Counted from the stretch's first letter, positions 9,594 to 18,238 are shown. The stretch is DNA of 64,000 nt from Lutimaribacter degradans (GCF_023703375.1 NZ_JAMQGO010000001.1:124001-188000); one strand, 5' to 3'. Translations and numbers: made by a program. The notes: generated by a model not told the origin, from the sequence alone.

Positions 9594-12248
9594 TCAACCC
9601 CTTGGCATCGTCAGCGTGACCGAGCGGCCGCCCTTGGTATAGCGCAGCTCGCTTTCGCCGATGGCCTGCACGCGGCCGCCATCCAGCCGATCGCCTACCT
9701 GAACCTTCTGGTAGCGTCCGTTGGACAGCCTGATCAGGGCGCGGCGACTTGACGGTTTGCCATAGACGCCGATCAGGTTCACTCGGTTCATGCGCATCGC
9801 GTTGCGCACGGTTGCCGCGCGCGAGACATCTGCCGTGGATGGTACCGGGGGCGCCACCGTGCGCGGCGCCACGGCGGCGGCTGTCTGCACTGGTTCGGGT
9901 TGATCTTGTTCCGTGCGGCGCACGACCCGTTCGAAATTGCCCGGGCGGGGGCGCGGTTTCAGCGATTGCGCCACCGCCTGCGCGGTTGCGGTTTCGTCTG
10001 TTTCTTCCTCGGCCTTCTCGACCTCGGGGCGCAGGCGCGGGCGTATTTCGCCCAGTTCGGCACGGGTCAGGCCGCCCAGGTTGCTTCGCTCGTTCTGCTG
10101 CACCAGGTCGTCCGGGCGGGCGCGGGGCCGGAAAGCGGCCAGCCGTGCCTGTTCGGCGGCGGCCAGCGCGGGCGCCGTATCGACACGCTGCGGCAGGCTT
10201 GGTGGCAGAATTGGCGGGCGGCCGGCGATAACCACCACGCCATCGGGCGTCAAAGCGCCCTCCGGGGTGGCACGCACAAGCCCGCGGTCATCCATGTCGA
10301 ACGCGGTGCCCCGCGCCACGGGCGAGGCCTGTTCCTCTGGCGCCTGGTCGCTTTGCAGGGCCGACAGCGGGGGCAGGGCCACGGCATCGCCCATGTTCAC
10401 GTCCGGGTCGATGGACGCGGTGTAGACATCGTCCAACTGACTGAAGCCCGGCGTTTCCGGTTGTTTCGGCGCCATGAGCCAGATGCCGGTGGCCGCATAG
10501 CGTACGGCGGCCTCTTCGGGGGTCAGGTCGTCCGGCACCGCCGGGTCCGGCAGCGCCTGCGGCAAGTCCGAGGATAGGTCGTCGGACAGAATATCGGGCC
10601 CGAGCGCGGCCACGTCCTCGCCTGCGGCCTCGTCGCCCTCGACCATTGCCGGATCGAGCGGCGCGGTGTCCCCCTCAGGTTCAAGGTCTTCCGGGCCGAG
10701 CGCGGTTTCCATCTCGGCCACAGGCGCGCCGAACAAGCGCGACAACCGGCTATCCTCGGAAAAGATCGAGGCCCAGGCCGCGACACCCGCCAGGAACAAC
10801 AGCAAGATCGCCGTCAATACCAGGCCCAGGTAACGCGGTTTGCCGCCAACCTTTTGCGTGCTGCGGGCGGGTTTGGCCGGTTTGCGCGCCCCGAATATCG
10901 TCATGCGCTGGCGTTCGGCCTCGGGGTCGGGGCCGATGGCCGGCTGCGCAAGCACCGGGCTGATGCTCTCACCTTCTGCGAGCGGTGTTGTCGGTGCCGG
11001 GTCAAGCTTGGCCGGGCTCGGCGCCGGTGGCTTGGGCGCCTGCCGCGGGCCACGGTCGCGGCGCGACAGGAACGAGCCAAACCCGGCACCGACCGATTTG
11101 CCCTGCCGCGCCCGGGGCGGGGAAGGCGCACGGTCTTCGGGAACTGCACCCGAGGGGTTTCCGGTCACGGCCGGGGCCCTTGCCGGCTCGCCCTGGTCGT
11201 CGATGTCGATCACCGGGGCCGTGGTGCCAACCTTGGGTGGCGCCGGCGGAACGTCGCGAGCGGCCCGGATCGAGGCAAAGGCCGGCGGTGCAGGCGGCGT
11301 GTCAGAGGGCGCGGCAAGAGCATCGGGCGCGTCATCGGCATCGTCGGGGGCGCCGCTCACGTCCGGGCTGGCATCCGCCGAGGGGGCCGCCTCGCCGTCA
11401 CCTGTGGAACCCGTGTTGACGCGCGGTGCATCGGATTCAAGTAATTCATCCGCTTGGGTGGGCGGCTCATCGGCAGGCGTCTCGGCCTCCGGCGCATCGG
11501 TTGACGGGGGCGGCTGTGTGTCATCTGCCGCTTTGCCTGCCCGATCATCCGGCGCCGGAACTTCAGGCTGTTCGGTGTCGCCTGACGCGGTCGCCGCGGG
11601 CGTTTGCGCCCCGTCCGCCGAGGTATCCCTGGTTGCGTCCATTTCCCGACTGGCAGGCGCTTCCACTTCTGCCATTGCCTTGTCGGGCCCTTGCGATTCG
11701 ACGGTTCCGATCACGTGGATCGGCTGCATGTCGCGCGACAGGCTGTCTGTTGCCGAAAGCCATGACGCCGAGGAGGGCGCCACGCCGAAGAAGGGTTCGC
11801 CGGAGAACGTGCCGCTTTCGGGAATGGCGACAAAGCTGACAGGGCGGAACGCGTGTTCGAGTGCGAAAGCCTCGGCCTCGTCCAGGGTTTCCTGGGCAAC
11901 CGCGGCAACGTGGGTCTGCGTGCCGTCGCGCACCCAGTCATACGACAGTTCGCTCACGGCATAGGGCGTCGCACCGTCCAGCGCGGCGGCCACGCGCGCG
12001 GGCAGCTCCTCATCGTCGACATCGCCGGTGTCGATCGTCAGAAAGCGAATCTGCTCATTGGGAATCACCAGCTTGGTGCGCAGCCCCTCGGGCTCGAGCG
12101 CATGCGCTGTCTTGCGCAGACGTTCCAGCGCCGCGCCCAGGTCGGGCACATCCAGCGCCACGTCCCCCGCAACCAGCCAACCCGCCGGCGCGCGATGCAG
12201 CAGGCGGATGCCGTTGAACGAGAGAATGAGGGCGAAATTCGGTTTCAT
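9594..12248 (-). CDS. Large single-span protein with PilM/GspL-like N-terminus and PilP/GspC-like C-terminus
   Basis: An 884-residue protein I do not recognise as a named gene. Residues 1-150 read like the actin-like cytoplasmic part of PilM/GspL (KLVIPNEQIRFLTI..., paired strands and helices). Residues 155-460 are low-complexity, rich in Ala, Pro, Asp and Glu. A single membrane span lies at about 472-492. A long acidic/proline-rich periplasmic linker follows, and residues about 815-884 resemble the PilP/GspC homology region (VNLIGVYG, then RYQKVQVGDRLDGGRVQAIG and a final strand ending TMPRG). The order cytoplasmic-span-periplasmic fits an inner-membrane assembly platform component, but no pilus or secretion genes are nearby. 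The homology is read by eye and is tentative; similar proteins are sometimes mislabelled as initiation factor 2. Confidence 0.6.
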   Translation of the reverse strand: MKPNFALILSFNGIRLLHRAPAGWLVAGDVALDVPDLGAALERLRKTAHALEPEGLRTKLVIPNEQIRFLTIDTGDVDDEELPARVAAALDGATPYAVSELSYDWVRDGTQTHVAAVAQETLDEAEAFALEHAFRPVSFVAIPESGTFSGEPFFGVAPSSASWLSATDSLSRDMQPIHVIGTVESQGPDKAMAEVEAPASREMDATRDTSADGAQTPAATASGDTEQPEVPAPDDRAGKAADDTQPPPSTDAPEAETPADEPPTQADELLESDAPRVNTGSTGDGEAAPSADASPDVSGAPDDADDAPDALAAPSDTPPAPPAFASIRAARDVPPAPPKVGTTAPVIDIDDQGEPARAPAVTGNPSGAVPEDRAPSPPRARQGKSVGAGFGSFLSRRDRGPRQAPKPPAPSPAKLDPAPTTPLAEGESISPVLAQPAIGPDPEAERQRMTIFGARKPAKPARSTQKVGGKPRYLGLVLTAILLLFLAGVAAWASIFSEDSRLSRLFGAPVAEMETALGPEDLEPEGDTAPLDPAMVEGDEAAGEDVAALGPDILSDDLSSDLPQALPDPAVPDDLTPEEAAVRYAATGIWLMAPKQPETPGFSQLDDVYTASIDPDVNMGDAVALPPLSALQSDQAPEEQASPVARGTAFDMDDRGLVRATPEGALTPDGVVVIAGRPPILPPSLPQRVDTAPALAAAEQARLAAFRPRARPDDLVQQNERSNLGGLTRAELGEIRPRLRPEVEKAEEETDETATAQAVAQSLKPRPRPGNFERVVRRTEQDQPEPVQTAAAVAPRTVAPPVPSTADVSRAATVRNAMRMNRVNLIGVYGKPSSRRALIRLSNGRYQKVQVGDRLDGGRVQAIGESELRYTKGGRSVTLTMPRG

Positions 12249-12415
12249 CGCCGCGCGTTTATCATCCCTTGCAGTTTTGGGGGAGTCCCCCGGCGCGTTC
12301 CCGTAACCTATAGCAGCTTATTGCCTAGGGGAAGATGGCGCGATGTATTCCCTTGTTGCGTGTAGGCCGCGGTGCGACGATGCGCAAACGTGACAGACCG
12401 AAGGAAAGAAAAAAA

Positions 12416-13093
12416 ATGAAAAACCTGATTCTGGCCGCAGCCCTGATCATGGCCGCCGTCCCCGCGCTGGCCCAAGACACGGCCCGCATCATGACGGTGA
12501 CGGGCAATGGCGTGACTACGCAGGCGCCGGACATGATGATAGTCATGGTGGGGGTCGAATCCCGCAAGAAGACCGCGCAAGAGGCGATGGCCGAAACCTC
12601 GGCCGCGATGACGCGCCTGCAAGAACGGTTGCAAGCCGAGGGGGTCGCGCCGCGCGACATTCAGACCACGCAGGTTTCGCTTGATGCGGTGTATGACAAC
12701 CAGCCCGACCGCCAGCGGACATTGGCCGGGTTCAGCGCCTCGAACACCGTGACCGTGCGGGTGCGCGAGCTGGCCAAGGCCGGTTCGATCCTCGGGGCAC
12801 TGGTGGAAGACGGGGCCAACCGCATCGGGCGTGTATCTTTCGCCCTGCAAGACAGCACCAAGGCGATGGATGACGCCCGCCGTGACGCGGTGTCCGATGC
12901 CCGCCGCAAGGCCACGCTTCTGGCCGAGGCCGCGGGCGTGCAGCTTGGCGCCTTGCGCGATATCCGCGAAGTGGGCGGCGGCAACCCCGATCCGATGCCG
13001 ATGGCGCGTATGGCCGCCGAGTCGGTTGTGCCGCTGGCCGAGGGCGAGTTGACGCTGAACGCCGCGGTCACGTTGGTCTACGAGATCGAGTGA
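12416..13093 (+). CDS. SIMPL (DUF541) domain periplasmic protein
   Basis: A 225-residue exported protein: signal peptide MKNLILAAALIMAAVPALAQ, then the SIMPL/DUF541 domain, recognisable by ARIMTVTGNGVTTQAPD, MTRLQERLQAEGV, IQTTQVSLDAVYD and RKATLLAEAAGVQLGALRDI. The family includes Brucella BP26/Omp28 and E. coli YggE, linked to oxidative-stress tolerance and forming channel-like oligomers; the exact role is unknown. The start at 12416 is chosen because it begins the signal peptide and is preceded by AAGGAAAG. The gene converges on metY with a shared terminator. Confidence 0.88.
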   Translation: MKNLILAAALIMAAVPALAQDTARIMTVTGNGVTTQAPDMMIVMVGVESRKKTAQEAMAETSAAMTRLQERLQAEGVAPRDIQTTQVSLDAVYDNQPDRQRTLAGFSASNTVTVRVRELAKAGSILGALVEDGANRIGRVSFALQDSTKAMDDARRDAVSDARRKATLLAEAAGVQLGALRDIREVGGGNPDPMPMARMAAESVVPLAEGELTLNAAVTLVYEIE

Positions 13094-13106
13094 AGAAAGA
13101 AAAAAA

Positions 13107-13140
13107 GGGGCGCGCCGCCTGGCCGGCGCGCCCCTTCGGT
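13107..13140. terminator. Bidirectional intrinsic terminator between the SIMPL gene and metY
   Basis: A perfect 11-bp GC stem (GGGGCGCGCCG paired with CGGCGCGCCCC) with a 6-base loop lies 14 bases after the SIMPL stop and 24 bases after the metY stop. It is preceded by seven A residues, which give the U tail for metY transcripts; the plus-strand tail is a weaker TTCGG. It probably serves the convergent pair, best for metY. Confidence 0.8.
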
Positions 13141-13157
13141 TCGCTTTTGGCCTTTTG

Positions 13158-14450
13158 TCAGCCGCCGGCCTTTGCCAGCGCCTGGTCAAGGTCGCGGATC
13201 AGGTCGTCGGCATCCTCGATCCCGATGGAGATCCGCACCACGTTCGGCGCTGCGCCTGCGGCAACCTGCTGTTCCTCGGTCAACTGGCGGTGGGTGGTCG
13301 AGGCCGAGTGGATCACCAGGCTGCGCGTGTCGCCCAGGTTGGCCACGTGGCTGAACAGCTCAAGGCTGTCGACGAACTTGACGCAGGCGTCATAGCCACC
13401 TTTCAGCGCAACGGTGAAAAGCCCGCCCGCGCCCTTGGGGCAGATGCGCGCAACCCGGTCGTTATAGGGCGAGGAGGGGAGGCCGGCATATGTCACCGCC
13501 TCGACCGCATCATGAGTTTCCAGCCATTGGGCGATCTTCGTGGCATTCTGCACGTGGCGTTCCATCCGCAGGCCCACGGTTTCGATGCCCATCAGGGTGT
13601 AATGCGCGGCCTGGGGGTTCAACGTCATGCCCAGGTCCCGCAGCCCGATGGCGATACCGTGGAAAGTAAAGGCCAGCGGTCCGAAGGTTTCGTGGAATTT
13701 CAACCCATGATAGGCGGGCTCGGGCTCGGACAGCGAGGGGAACTTGTCGCTGGCCGACCAATCGAATTTACCGCTGTCGACCACGACACCGCCCATCACC
13801 GTGCCATTGCCGGTCAGGAACTTGGTCATCGAGTGCACAACAAGCGTCGCGCCGTGCTCGATCGGCCGGCACAGGTAGGGAGTGGCGCTGGTATTATCGA
13901 CGATCAGCGGCAGCCCCGCCTTGTCGGCGACGCCGGCCACCGCGTCCAGATCGGTGATGTAGCCGCCCGGATTGGCGATGGATTCGCAGAACACCGCGCG
14001 GGTGTTTTCGTCGATGGCGGCCTCGATCGCGTCAAGATCGTCGAAATCGACGAACTTTGCCGACCAGCCGAAGCGCTTGATCGTCTGGCTGAACTGGGTG
14101 ATCGATCCGCCGTAAAGCCGGGTCGAGACCACCACGTTCAGGCCCGGCCCCATCAGTGGGAACAGTGCCATGATCTGTGCGGCGTGCCCCGATGAGCAGC
14201 AGACCGCGCCGGCCCCGCCCTCGAGCATCGCCATGCGTTCCTGCAACACGGCAATGGTGGGGTTGGTCAGGCGCGAATAGATATACCCGACCTCTTGCAG
14301 GTTGAAGAGCGCCGCGGCGTGGTCGGCATCGCGGAAAACGTAGGCGGTGGTCTGGTAGATCGGCGTCTGCCGGGCGCCGGTTGCAGGGTCGGGGCGGGCG
14401 CCGGCATGGATGGCCAGCGTGTCGAAACCGTAGGTGGGTGCGTCTGTCAT
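13158..14450 (-). CDS. metY: O-acetylhomoserine aminocarboxypropyltransferase (sulfhydrylase)
   Basis: MetY uses PLP to replace the acetyl group of O-acetylhomoserine with sulfide or methanethiol, giving homocysteine or methionine by direct sulfhydrylation. The 430-residue length and sequence fit the long MetY class: PIYQTTAYVF, SSGHAAQ, IVDNTSATPYLCRP and the PLP-lysine segment SMTKFLTGNG with Lys near residue 210. The C-terminal domain NLGDTRSLVIHSASTTH is typical. The 266-bp upstream region has no recognisable SAM-II or SAH riboswitch, although such elements control this gene in many alphaproteobacteria. It converges with the SIMPL gene. Confidence 0.95.
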   Translation of the reverse strand: MTDAPTYGFDTLAIHAGARPDPATGARQTPIYQTTAYVFRDADHAAALFNLQEVGYIYSRLTNPTIAVLQERMAMLEGGAGAVCCSSGHAAQIMALFPLMGPGLNVVVSTRLYGGSITQFSQTIKRFGWSAKFVDFDDLDAIEAAIDENTRAVFCESIANPGGYITDLDAVAGVADKAGLPLIVDNTSATPYLCRPIEHGATLVVHSMTKFLTGNGTVMGGVVVDSGKFDWSASDKFPSLSEPEPAYHGLKFHETFGPLAFTFHGIAIGLRDLGMTLNPQAAHYTLMGIETVGLRMERHVQNATKIAQWLETHDAVEAVTYAGLPSSPYNDRVARICPKGAGGLFTVALKGGYDACVKFVDSLELFSHVANLGDTRSLVIHSASTTHRQLTEEQQVAAGAAPNVVRISIGIEDADDLIRDLDQALAKAGG

Positions 14451-14716
14451 GTCGTCCTCACATCAAGAATGTTGACCATAGGGTTACGCGATTGGCCGCG
14501 CTGCGACAATCGGGCGCGCGCGGAAAGGACGATGATATTCCACATAAAGATCGTGCGCGCGATTTGTTCGCCAAACCGCGCATTTTCTGGAACGGGGCAG
14601 GCCGGGCATCTGATCCGCCTGGAACATCAGCCCATGATCGCCCGGCCATGAACATCATGCCCTCGACTTGACGCCGGGCACGCCTGACCCTTCCACCCAC
14701 ATGGGCCGGGGCTGGC

Positions 14717-15748
14717 TCACCGCATCCAGAATCCGTTTTTCTTGATCCTGTTGCGGATCGCCTGTTCCTTGCGGGGCAGGTTGTCCTGATCGAAAAGCGC
14801 GCGCACCTTTTGGCCGCGTCCCTGGTAGATCATGCGCCGGATCGGCTCGTATCTCTTGATGACCTTCTTTACACGGTTGGGCGCGGCGATCTGTTCAAGG
14901 GTGGTAACAACCGCGTCGCTTTCGCGCGCGTAAAGCAGTGGCAGCATCCGGTAATGGCACGATACGGCCCCGTCCAGCAGCCCCTGCGGAATGGTGTCGC
15001 GCCCGCCCCCAAGCGCGTGGATGACAAGCGGCAGGGCCACCTGGTCGAGCCAGGGATCGAGCGATTGGCACACCAACTCGGGCGGGGCGTCATCGCGTAT
15101 GGACACGGCGTAATCGGTGAACAACCGCCCGAATTCTACCGGGCAACGGCCGAAGAACCATCCCGCGTTGAAATAAAGGTAGCGCCGCCAGAACTCGTCG
15201 GGCTGCGACAGGTCGAGCGAAGTTTCGAAATCCAGCCCGAACTTGTCGTAAAGCGATTTCCAGATCCGGGTATAACCGGGGCCGTAAAGCTCGATCTCGG
15301 GCCAGGTGCCGCTGACCCGCTGCGAGGCGCCGGGCCGTTCGAAATCAAACGGGACATGCGCGATATCGTTCAGAATCAGCGTGTCGGTGTCGAAGAAAAC
15401 GAAAGGCTCGTCCTTTGGCATGGCAGCCAGTGCCTCGATCTTGTTGCCATAGGGATAGGACTGGCCGAAATGGACGCTTTCGAAGGGCACGATCTCTGCC
15501 CCGAACCTTTCGAGAAGGTCGAGGATTTCTTGATCGCGGATCGACGGGTCATCGGACCATAACGCCCCCGGCTGTGGCACGGCCACCAGCAGCCGCCCTC
15601 GAAAATCGGGGCTGTTGGCGCGCAGCGATGCCGCGAACAACACGGCCTCGTATTGCAGGCGGCCGGTCTGACCGACGATCACGATGTTGAACGTTGCGCC
15701 GGCTTCCATGCGTGCGGCGCTTTCCTTTTTGCCTGTGGCTTTGCCCAT
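14717..15748 (-). CDS. Glycosyltransferase-like protein (GT-A fold, DxD motif)
   Basis: A 343-residue cytoplasmic protein. The N-terminal half has a nucleotide-sugar-transferase pattern: FNIVIVGQTGRLQYEAVLFAAS, then FVFFDTDTLI with a DxD-like metal-binding motif near residues 119-123, and YLYFNAGWFFGRCP, resembling GT8-like enzymes. The C-terminal 60 residues are strongly basic (KVIKRYEPIRRMIYQG, RNRIKKNGFWMR), suggesting membrane or polyanion contact. Sugar donor and acceptor are unknown. The start at 15748 is chosen because homology-like sequence begins there; the frame upstream is open but rich in Cys and Arg and reads through the region near the tRNA. Confidence 0.65.
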   Translation of the reverse strand: MGKATGKKESAARMEAGATFNIVIVGQTGRLQYEAVLFAASLRANSPDFRGRLLVAVPQPGALWSDDPSIRDQEILDLLERFGAEIVPFESVHFGQSYPYGNKIEALAAMPKDEPFVFFDTDTLILNDIAHVPFDFERPGASQRVSGTWPEIELYGPGYTRIWKSLYDKFGLDFETSLDLSQPDEFWRRYLYFNAGWFFGRCPVEFGRLFTDYAVSIRDDAPPELVCQSLDPWLDQVALPLVIHALGGGRDTIPQGLLDGAVSCHYRMLPLLYARESDAVVTTLEQIAAPNRVKKVIKRYEPIRRMIYQGRGQKVRALFDQDNLPRKEQAIRNRIKKNGFWMR

Positions 15749-15958
15749 ACTCGTCACTGCCCCGAACCTGTTTGCAGCCACTATAGGCAGGAAAGCCCCG
15801 GGGCAGAAGGGGCGCGGGATGCGAATTTGGTGCTGCATTGCCCAGAAAAACTGAAGGCACCCGCCTGTTTTGCAACACCGCCGAGTGGGCATTGGGCGCA
15901 AGCGCAAGGCCAGCATGGGCGTGCACGGTTGTCCTGAACGTCGTGACAGGGGAGGAAA

Positions 15959-16042
15959 TGGTGGGCGACCCTGGAATCGAACCAGGCATGGGTCTCCCCG
16001 GCGGAGTTACAGTCCGCTGCCGCACCTTGCAGCTCGTCGCCC
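15959..16042 (-). tRNA. tRNA-Tyr (GUA), unusual D-arm
   Basis: Reading the minus strand, a 7-bp acceptor (GGGCGAC with GTCGCCC), discriminator A and encoded CCA, a perfect anticodon stem (GCGGA/TCCGC) around loop CTGTAAC (anticodon GUA), a variable arm with a GGG/CCC stem and a perfect T-stem around TTCGATT give an 84-base class II tRNA. The D-arm is odd: G instead of U at position 8, C instead of A at 14, and a 7-base loop. The 5' leader can pair with the first bases of the acceptor (see findings). It lies 231 bp from rlmB, on the opposite strand. Confidence 0.78.
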
Positions 16043-16273
16043 ACGTTGCCGTCTTGCGGCCAACGTGGGGGCGTGATTACAAGCGCCCACCGGAGGCGTC
16101 AACGCAAAAAATCACCACCGCGGCGCAAAGTCATTCTTTCACCCCGATTCCACGGCGGCATTGCGGCCGTGGCAGATGCCGGCCGCCGCGCATCGACGCG
16201 TCAAGCCTTGGCTTTCGCGCCGCACGGGCGTAACCGGGGATTGTCAGCTTACTATGGATGGAGGGCGCCCCCC

Positions 16274-17056
16274 TTGGCCAAGAAACCCACCTGGGTCATT
16301 GAAAAGGAACAGGCACGGCGCAAGGCCACGTCTGAAACCGTTTGGCTGTTCGGCCTGCACGCGGTGCGCGATGCATTGATGAACCCCGCGCGTGAAAAGC
16401 TGCGCCTGGTCGTCACCCGGAATGCCGCCGACAAGCTGGCCGACGCGATCGCCACCGCCGGTATCACGCCCGAGATCAACGACCCGCGCAAGTTTTCCGC
16501 CCCGCTCGATCCGCAATCGGTTCACCAGGGCGCGGCGCTTGAGGTCAAACCGCTGAACTGGGGCCGGCTGGAGGATGTCTGCGCCGGGCATCCTGACCGC
16601 GTGCCGCGCGTCGTTTTGCTGGACCGGGTGACAGATCCGCATAACGTGGGGGCGATCTTGCGCTCGGCCGAGGTGTTCGGTGCCGCTGCGGTGATCGCGC
16701 CGCGCCATCATTCGGCACCCGAGACCGGGGCGCTGGCCAAGACCGCAAGCGGCGCGCTTGAACGCCAGCCCTATCTGCGCGTCACCAACCTGGCCCAGGC
16801 GATCGAGCGGTTGCAGGCCATGGGATATATTGTTCTGGGCCTCGACGGCACGTCCGAACAGTCCATCGAAGTCGCGACCGAGGGCCGCCGCGACGATCCG
16901 GTGGCCCTGGTGCTGGGGGCCGAGGGGCCGGGCCTGCGCGAAAAGACCCGCGATACCTGTGACGCCCTTGTGCGCATTGATTTCGCGGGCGATTTCGGAT
17001 CGCTCAACGTGTCGAACGCCGCCGCCGTGGCGCTCTATGCCAGTTTGCCGCGCTAG
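16274..17056 (+). CDS. rlmB: 23S rRNA (guanosine-2251-2'-O)-methyltransferase
   Basis: A 260-residue SPOUT methyltransferase of the TrmH/RlmB group that methylates the ribose of G2251 in the P-loop of 23S rRNA with S-adenosylmethionine. The substrate-binding N-domain begins VWLFGLHAVRDAL; the knotted SPOUT domain shows motif 1 LLDRVTDPHNVGAILRSAEVFGA (N and R are catalytic), motif 2 LVLGAEGPGLRE and motif 3 SLNVSNAAAVALY. The start is most likely TTG at 16274, with GGAGGG 8 bases upstream; no in-frame ATG is near. It is divergent from the tRNA-Tyr. Confidence 0.93.
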   Translation: MAKKPTWVIEKEQARRKATSETVWLFGLHAVRDALMNPAREKLRLVVTRNAADKLADAIATAGITPEINDPRKFSAPLDPQSVHQGAALEVKPLNWGRLEDVCAGHPDRVPRVVLLDRVTDPHNVGAILRSAEVFGAAAVIAPRHHSAPETGALAKTASGALERQPYLRVTNLAQAIERLQAMGYIVLGLDGTSEQSIEVATEGRRDDPVALVLGAEGPGLREKTRDTCDALVRIDFAGDFGSLNVSNAAAVALYASLPR

Positions 17057-17114
17057 ACGGGGGCTTGCCGCATCACGGCTGTGTGCCTAGATGTAGCGCG
17101 CAACGAGAGAGCCC

Positions 17115-17468
17115 ATGCCACAAAGCACCAAGATCGCCACCTGTTCCTATTGCGGCACGCGCGCGGCGCTGGTTCTGGACCAGGGGCGGCACGAACTTGT
17201 CTGCGGCACCTGCGGTGCGCCGCTGCACGACATGAAGCCGATGCCGCTGGTGCGCGGAACCGCGTCGAAGCCGGCCCGGGCCAAGCCCGCGCCCGGAACC
17301 CGCAAGAAGGTTTCGGTGGATTGGGCGGCCGAGCGTCGCCACGCCCTGGGGCAGGGCACCGCCCGGCCCGCGCCGCGCCACCCGTCTAGACCCGGGAAAC
17401 GTCGCAAATCGCTGGGCGCGCGGGTTCTGAGCGAGATTTGGGACGTGGTCGAGGATATATTCGACTGA
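17115..17468 (+). CDS. Small zinc-ribbon protein
   Basis: A 117-residue basic protein with an N-terminal zinc ribbon: CSYCG near residues 10-14 and CGTCGAP near 30-36, two CxxC pairs 17 residues apart. The remainder is disordered, rich in Arg, Lys and Pro (positions 45-95), ending in a short amphipathic helix VLSEIWDVVEDIFD. The zinc ribbon resembles those that bind nucleic acid, but no function is known to me. It follows rlmB after 58 bp on the same strand and may be cotranscribed with it. Confidence 0.65.
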   Translation: MPQSTKIATCSYCGTRAALVLDQGRHELVCGTCGAPLHDMKPMPLVRGTASKPARAKPAPGTRKKVSVDWAAERRHALGQGTARPAPRHPSRPGKRRKSLGARVLSEIWDVVEDIFD

Positions 17469-17560
17469 CTCGAGCCCGATTCGAGCGGCGACCACGAAGA
17501 TGTGATCATGGCGCGGGCCGTGGCCCTTCATAAATCATCCATCCTTCCTACATCTAATAG

Positions 17561-17645
17561 CGAGGCACAGGCCCGGAACGCCTGTGTTTCTTCACTGTCC
17601 CTCGTTCCGTGACTGGCGCCCAAGGCTTTCCTTGGGCGCTTTTTT
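17561..17645 (+). ncRNA. Structured leader or small RNA with predicted pseudoknot and terminator
   Basis: Before the CoA-binding gene a compact fold can be drawn. Hairpin CACAGGC/GCCTGTG (17566-17586) has loop bases CGGAAC that pair with GTTCCG at 17604-17609, forming an H-type pseudoknot. As an alternative, CGAGGCACAG (17561-17570) pairs in nine of ten positions with CTGTCCCTCG (17595-17604), excluding both. An intrinsic terminator follows at once (17616-17645). A TCTAAT box at 17553 could be the -10. Either a short terminated RNA or an attenuating leader; it does not match a riboswitch I know. Confidence 0.5.
17616..17645 (+). terminator. Intrinsic terminator upstream of the CoA-binding gene
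   Basis: A perfect 10-bp stem (GCGCCCAAGG / CCTTGGGCGC) with loop CTTT is followed by six T residues. It ends 30 bases before the start codon of the downstream gene and 177 bases after the zinc-ribbon gene, so it either ends the upstream transcript or acts as an attenuator. Confidence 0.9.
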
Positions 17646-17674
17646 GTTTCGCCGATCCGCGCTATCAAGGGGGC

Positions 17675-18148
17675 ATGAGCGAGACATACACAGACGAATT
17701 CCTGCGCGACGTGCTTAAGCGAACAAAGCGCATTGCCGTGGTCGGGGTGTCCACCAACCCCGTGCGCCCCAGCTATTACGTGGCGCGATACCTGAAGCTC
17801 AAGGGCTACGAAGTGGTGCCGGTAAACCCGGGCCATGCGGGCAAGGAGTTGCTGGGCGAAACCGTGATCGGCAGCCTGTCCGAGATCGAGGGCGGGGTCG
17901 ACATGGTCGATATCTTCCGCAGGCCCGAACACGTGCCCGGCATCGTGGACGAGGCGCTGGCAACCTTTCCCGACTTGCAGACCATCTGGATGCAGATCGG
18001 CGTGGTGAACGAGGACGCCGCGGAAACGGCGCGGGCGCGGGGTGTCGACGTGATCATGGATCTGTGCCCCAAGATCGAATACCAGCGCCTGTTCGGCGAG
18101 CTACGCATGGGCGGGTTCGCCACCGGGGTCATCTCGTCGAAGCTGTGA
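17675..18148 (+). CDS. CoA-binding protein (YccU family)
   Basis: A 157-residue single-domain protein of the CoA-binding (Rossmann-like) family. Seen: IAVVGVSTNPVRPSYYVARYL near residue 19, the YEVVPVNPGHAGKELLGE block, VDMVDIFRRPEHVPGIVDEAL, and IWMQIGVVNEDAAETARARGVDVIMDLCPKIEYQRL. The fold binds CoA or a similar nucleotide; the physiological role is not established. ATG at 17675 has AAGGGGG 7 bases upstream. Only 30 bases separate it from the terminator, leaving little room for its own promoter, so expression probably depends on read-through. Confidence 0.88.
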   Translation: MSETYTDEFLRDVLKRTKRIAVVGVSTNPVRPSYYVARYLKLKGYEVVPVNPGHAGKELLGETVIGSLSEIEGGVDMVDIFRRPEHVPGIVDEALATFPDLQTIWMQIGVVNEDAAETARARGVDVIMDLCPKIEYQRLFGELRMGGFATGVISSKL

Positions 18149-18163
18149 CGGCGCGCGCCGCTG

Positions 18164-18226
18164 TTGCGGCCTGGGCCGCAAGGCGCCCCGCCCGCCATCC
18201 CGTTGATCGGCAAACAGCTGGCGGGC
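18164..18226. other. Two hairpins between convergent CoA-binding gene and hisE
   Basis: An 8-bp stem TTGCGGCC/GGCCGCAA with a 2-base centre (18164-18181) and an 8-bp stem GCCCGCCA/TGGCGGGC with a 21-base loop (18190-18226) fill the 90-bp gap between two convergent genes. No U tail follows either, so they may block 3' exonucleases rather than terminate. Confidence 0.4.
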
Positions 18227-18238
18227 GTGATACGGGCA

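Noticed and set aside
14451..14716. Possible SAM-II or SAH riboswitch before metY
   Set aside because: The conserved GCTAAA and GTGATTTG blocks and pseudoknot pairing are absent; only scattered AT-rich bases are seen.
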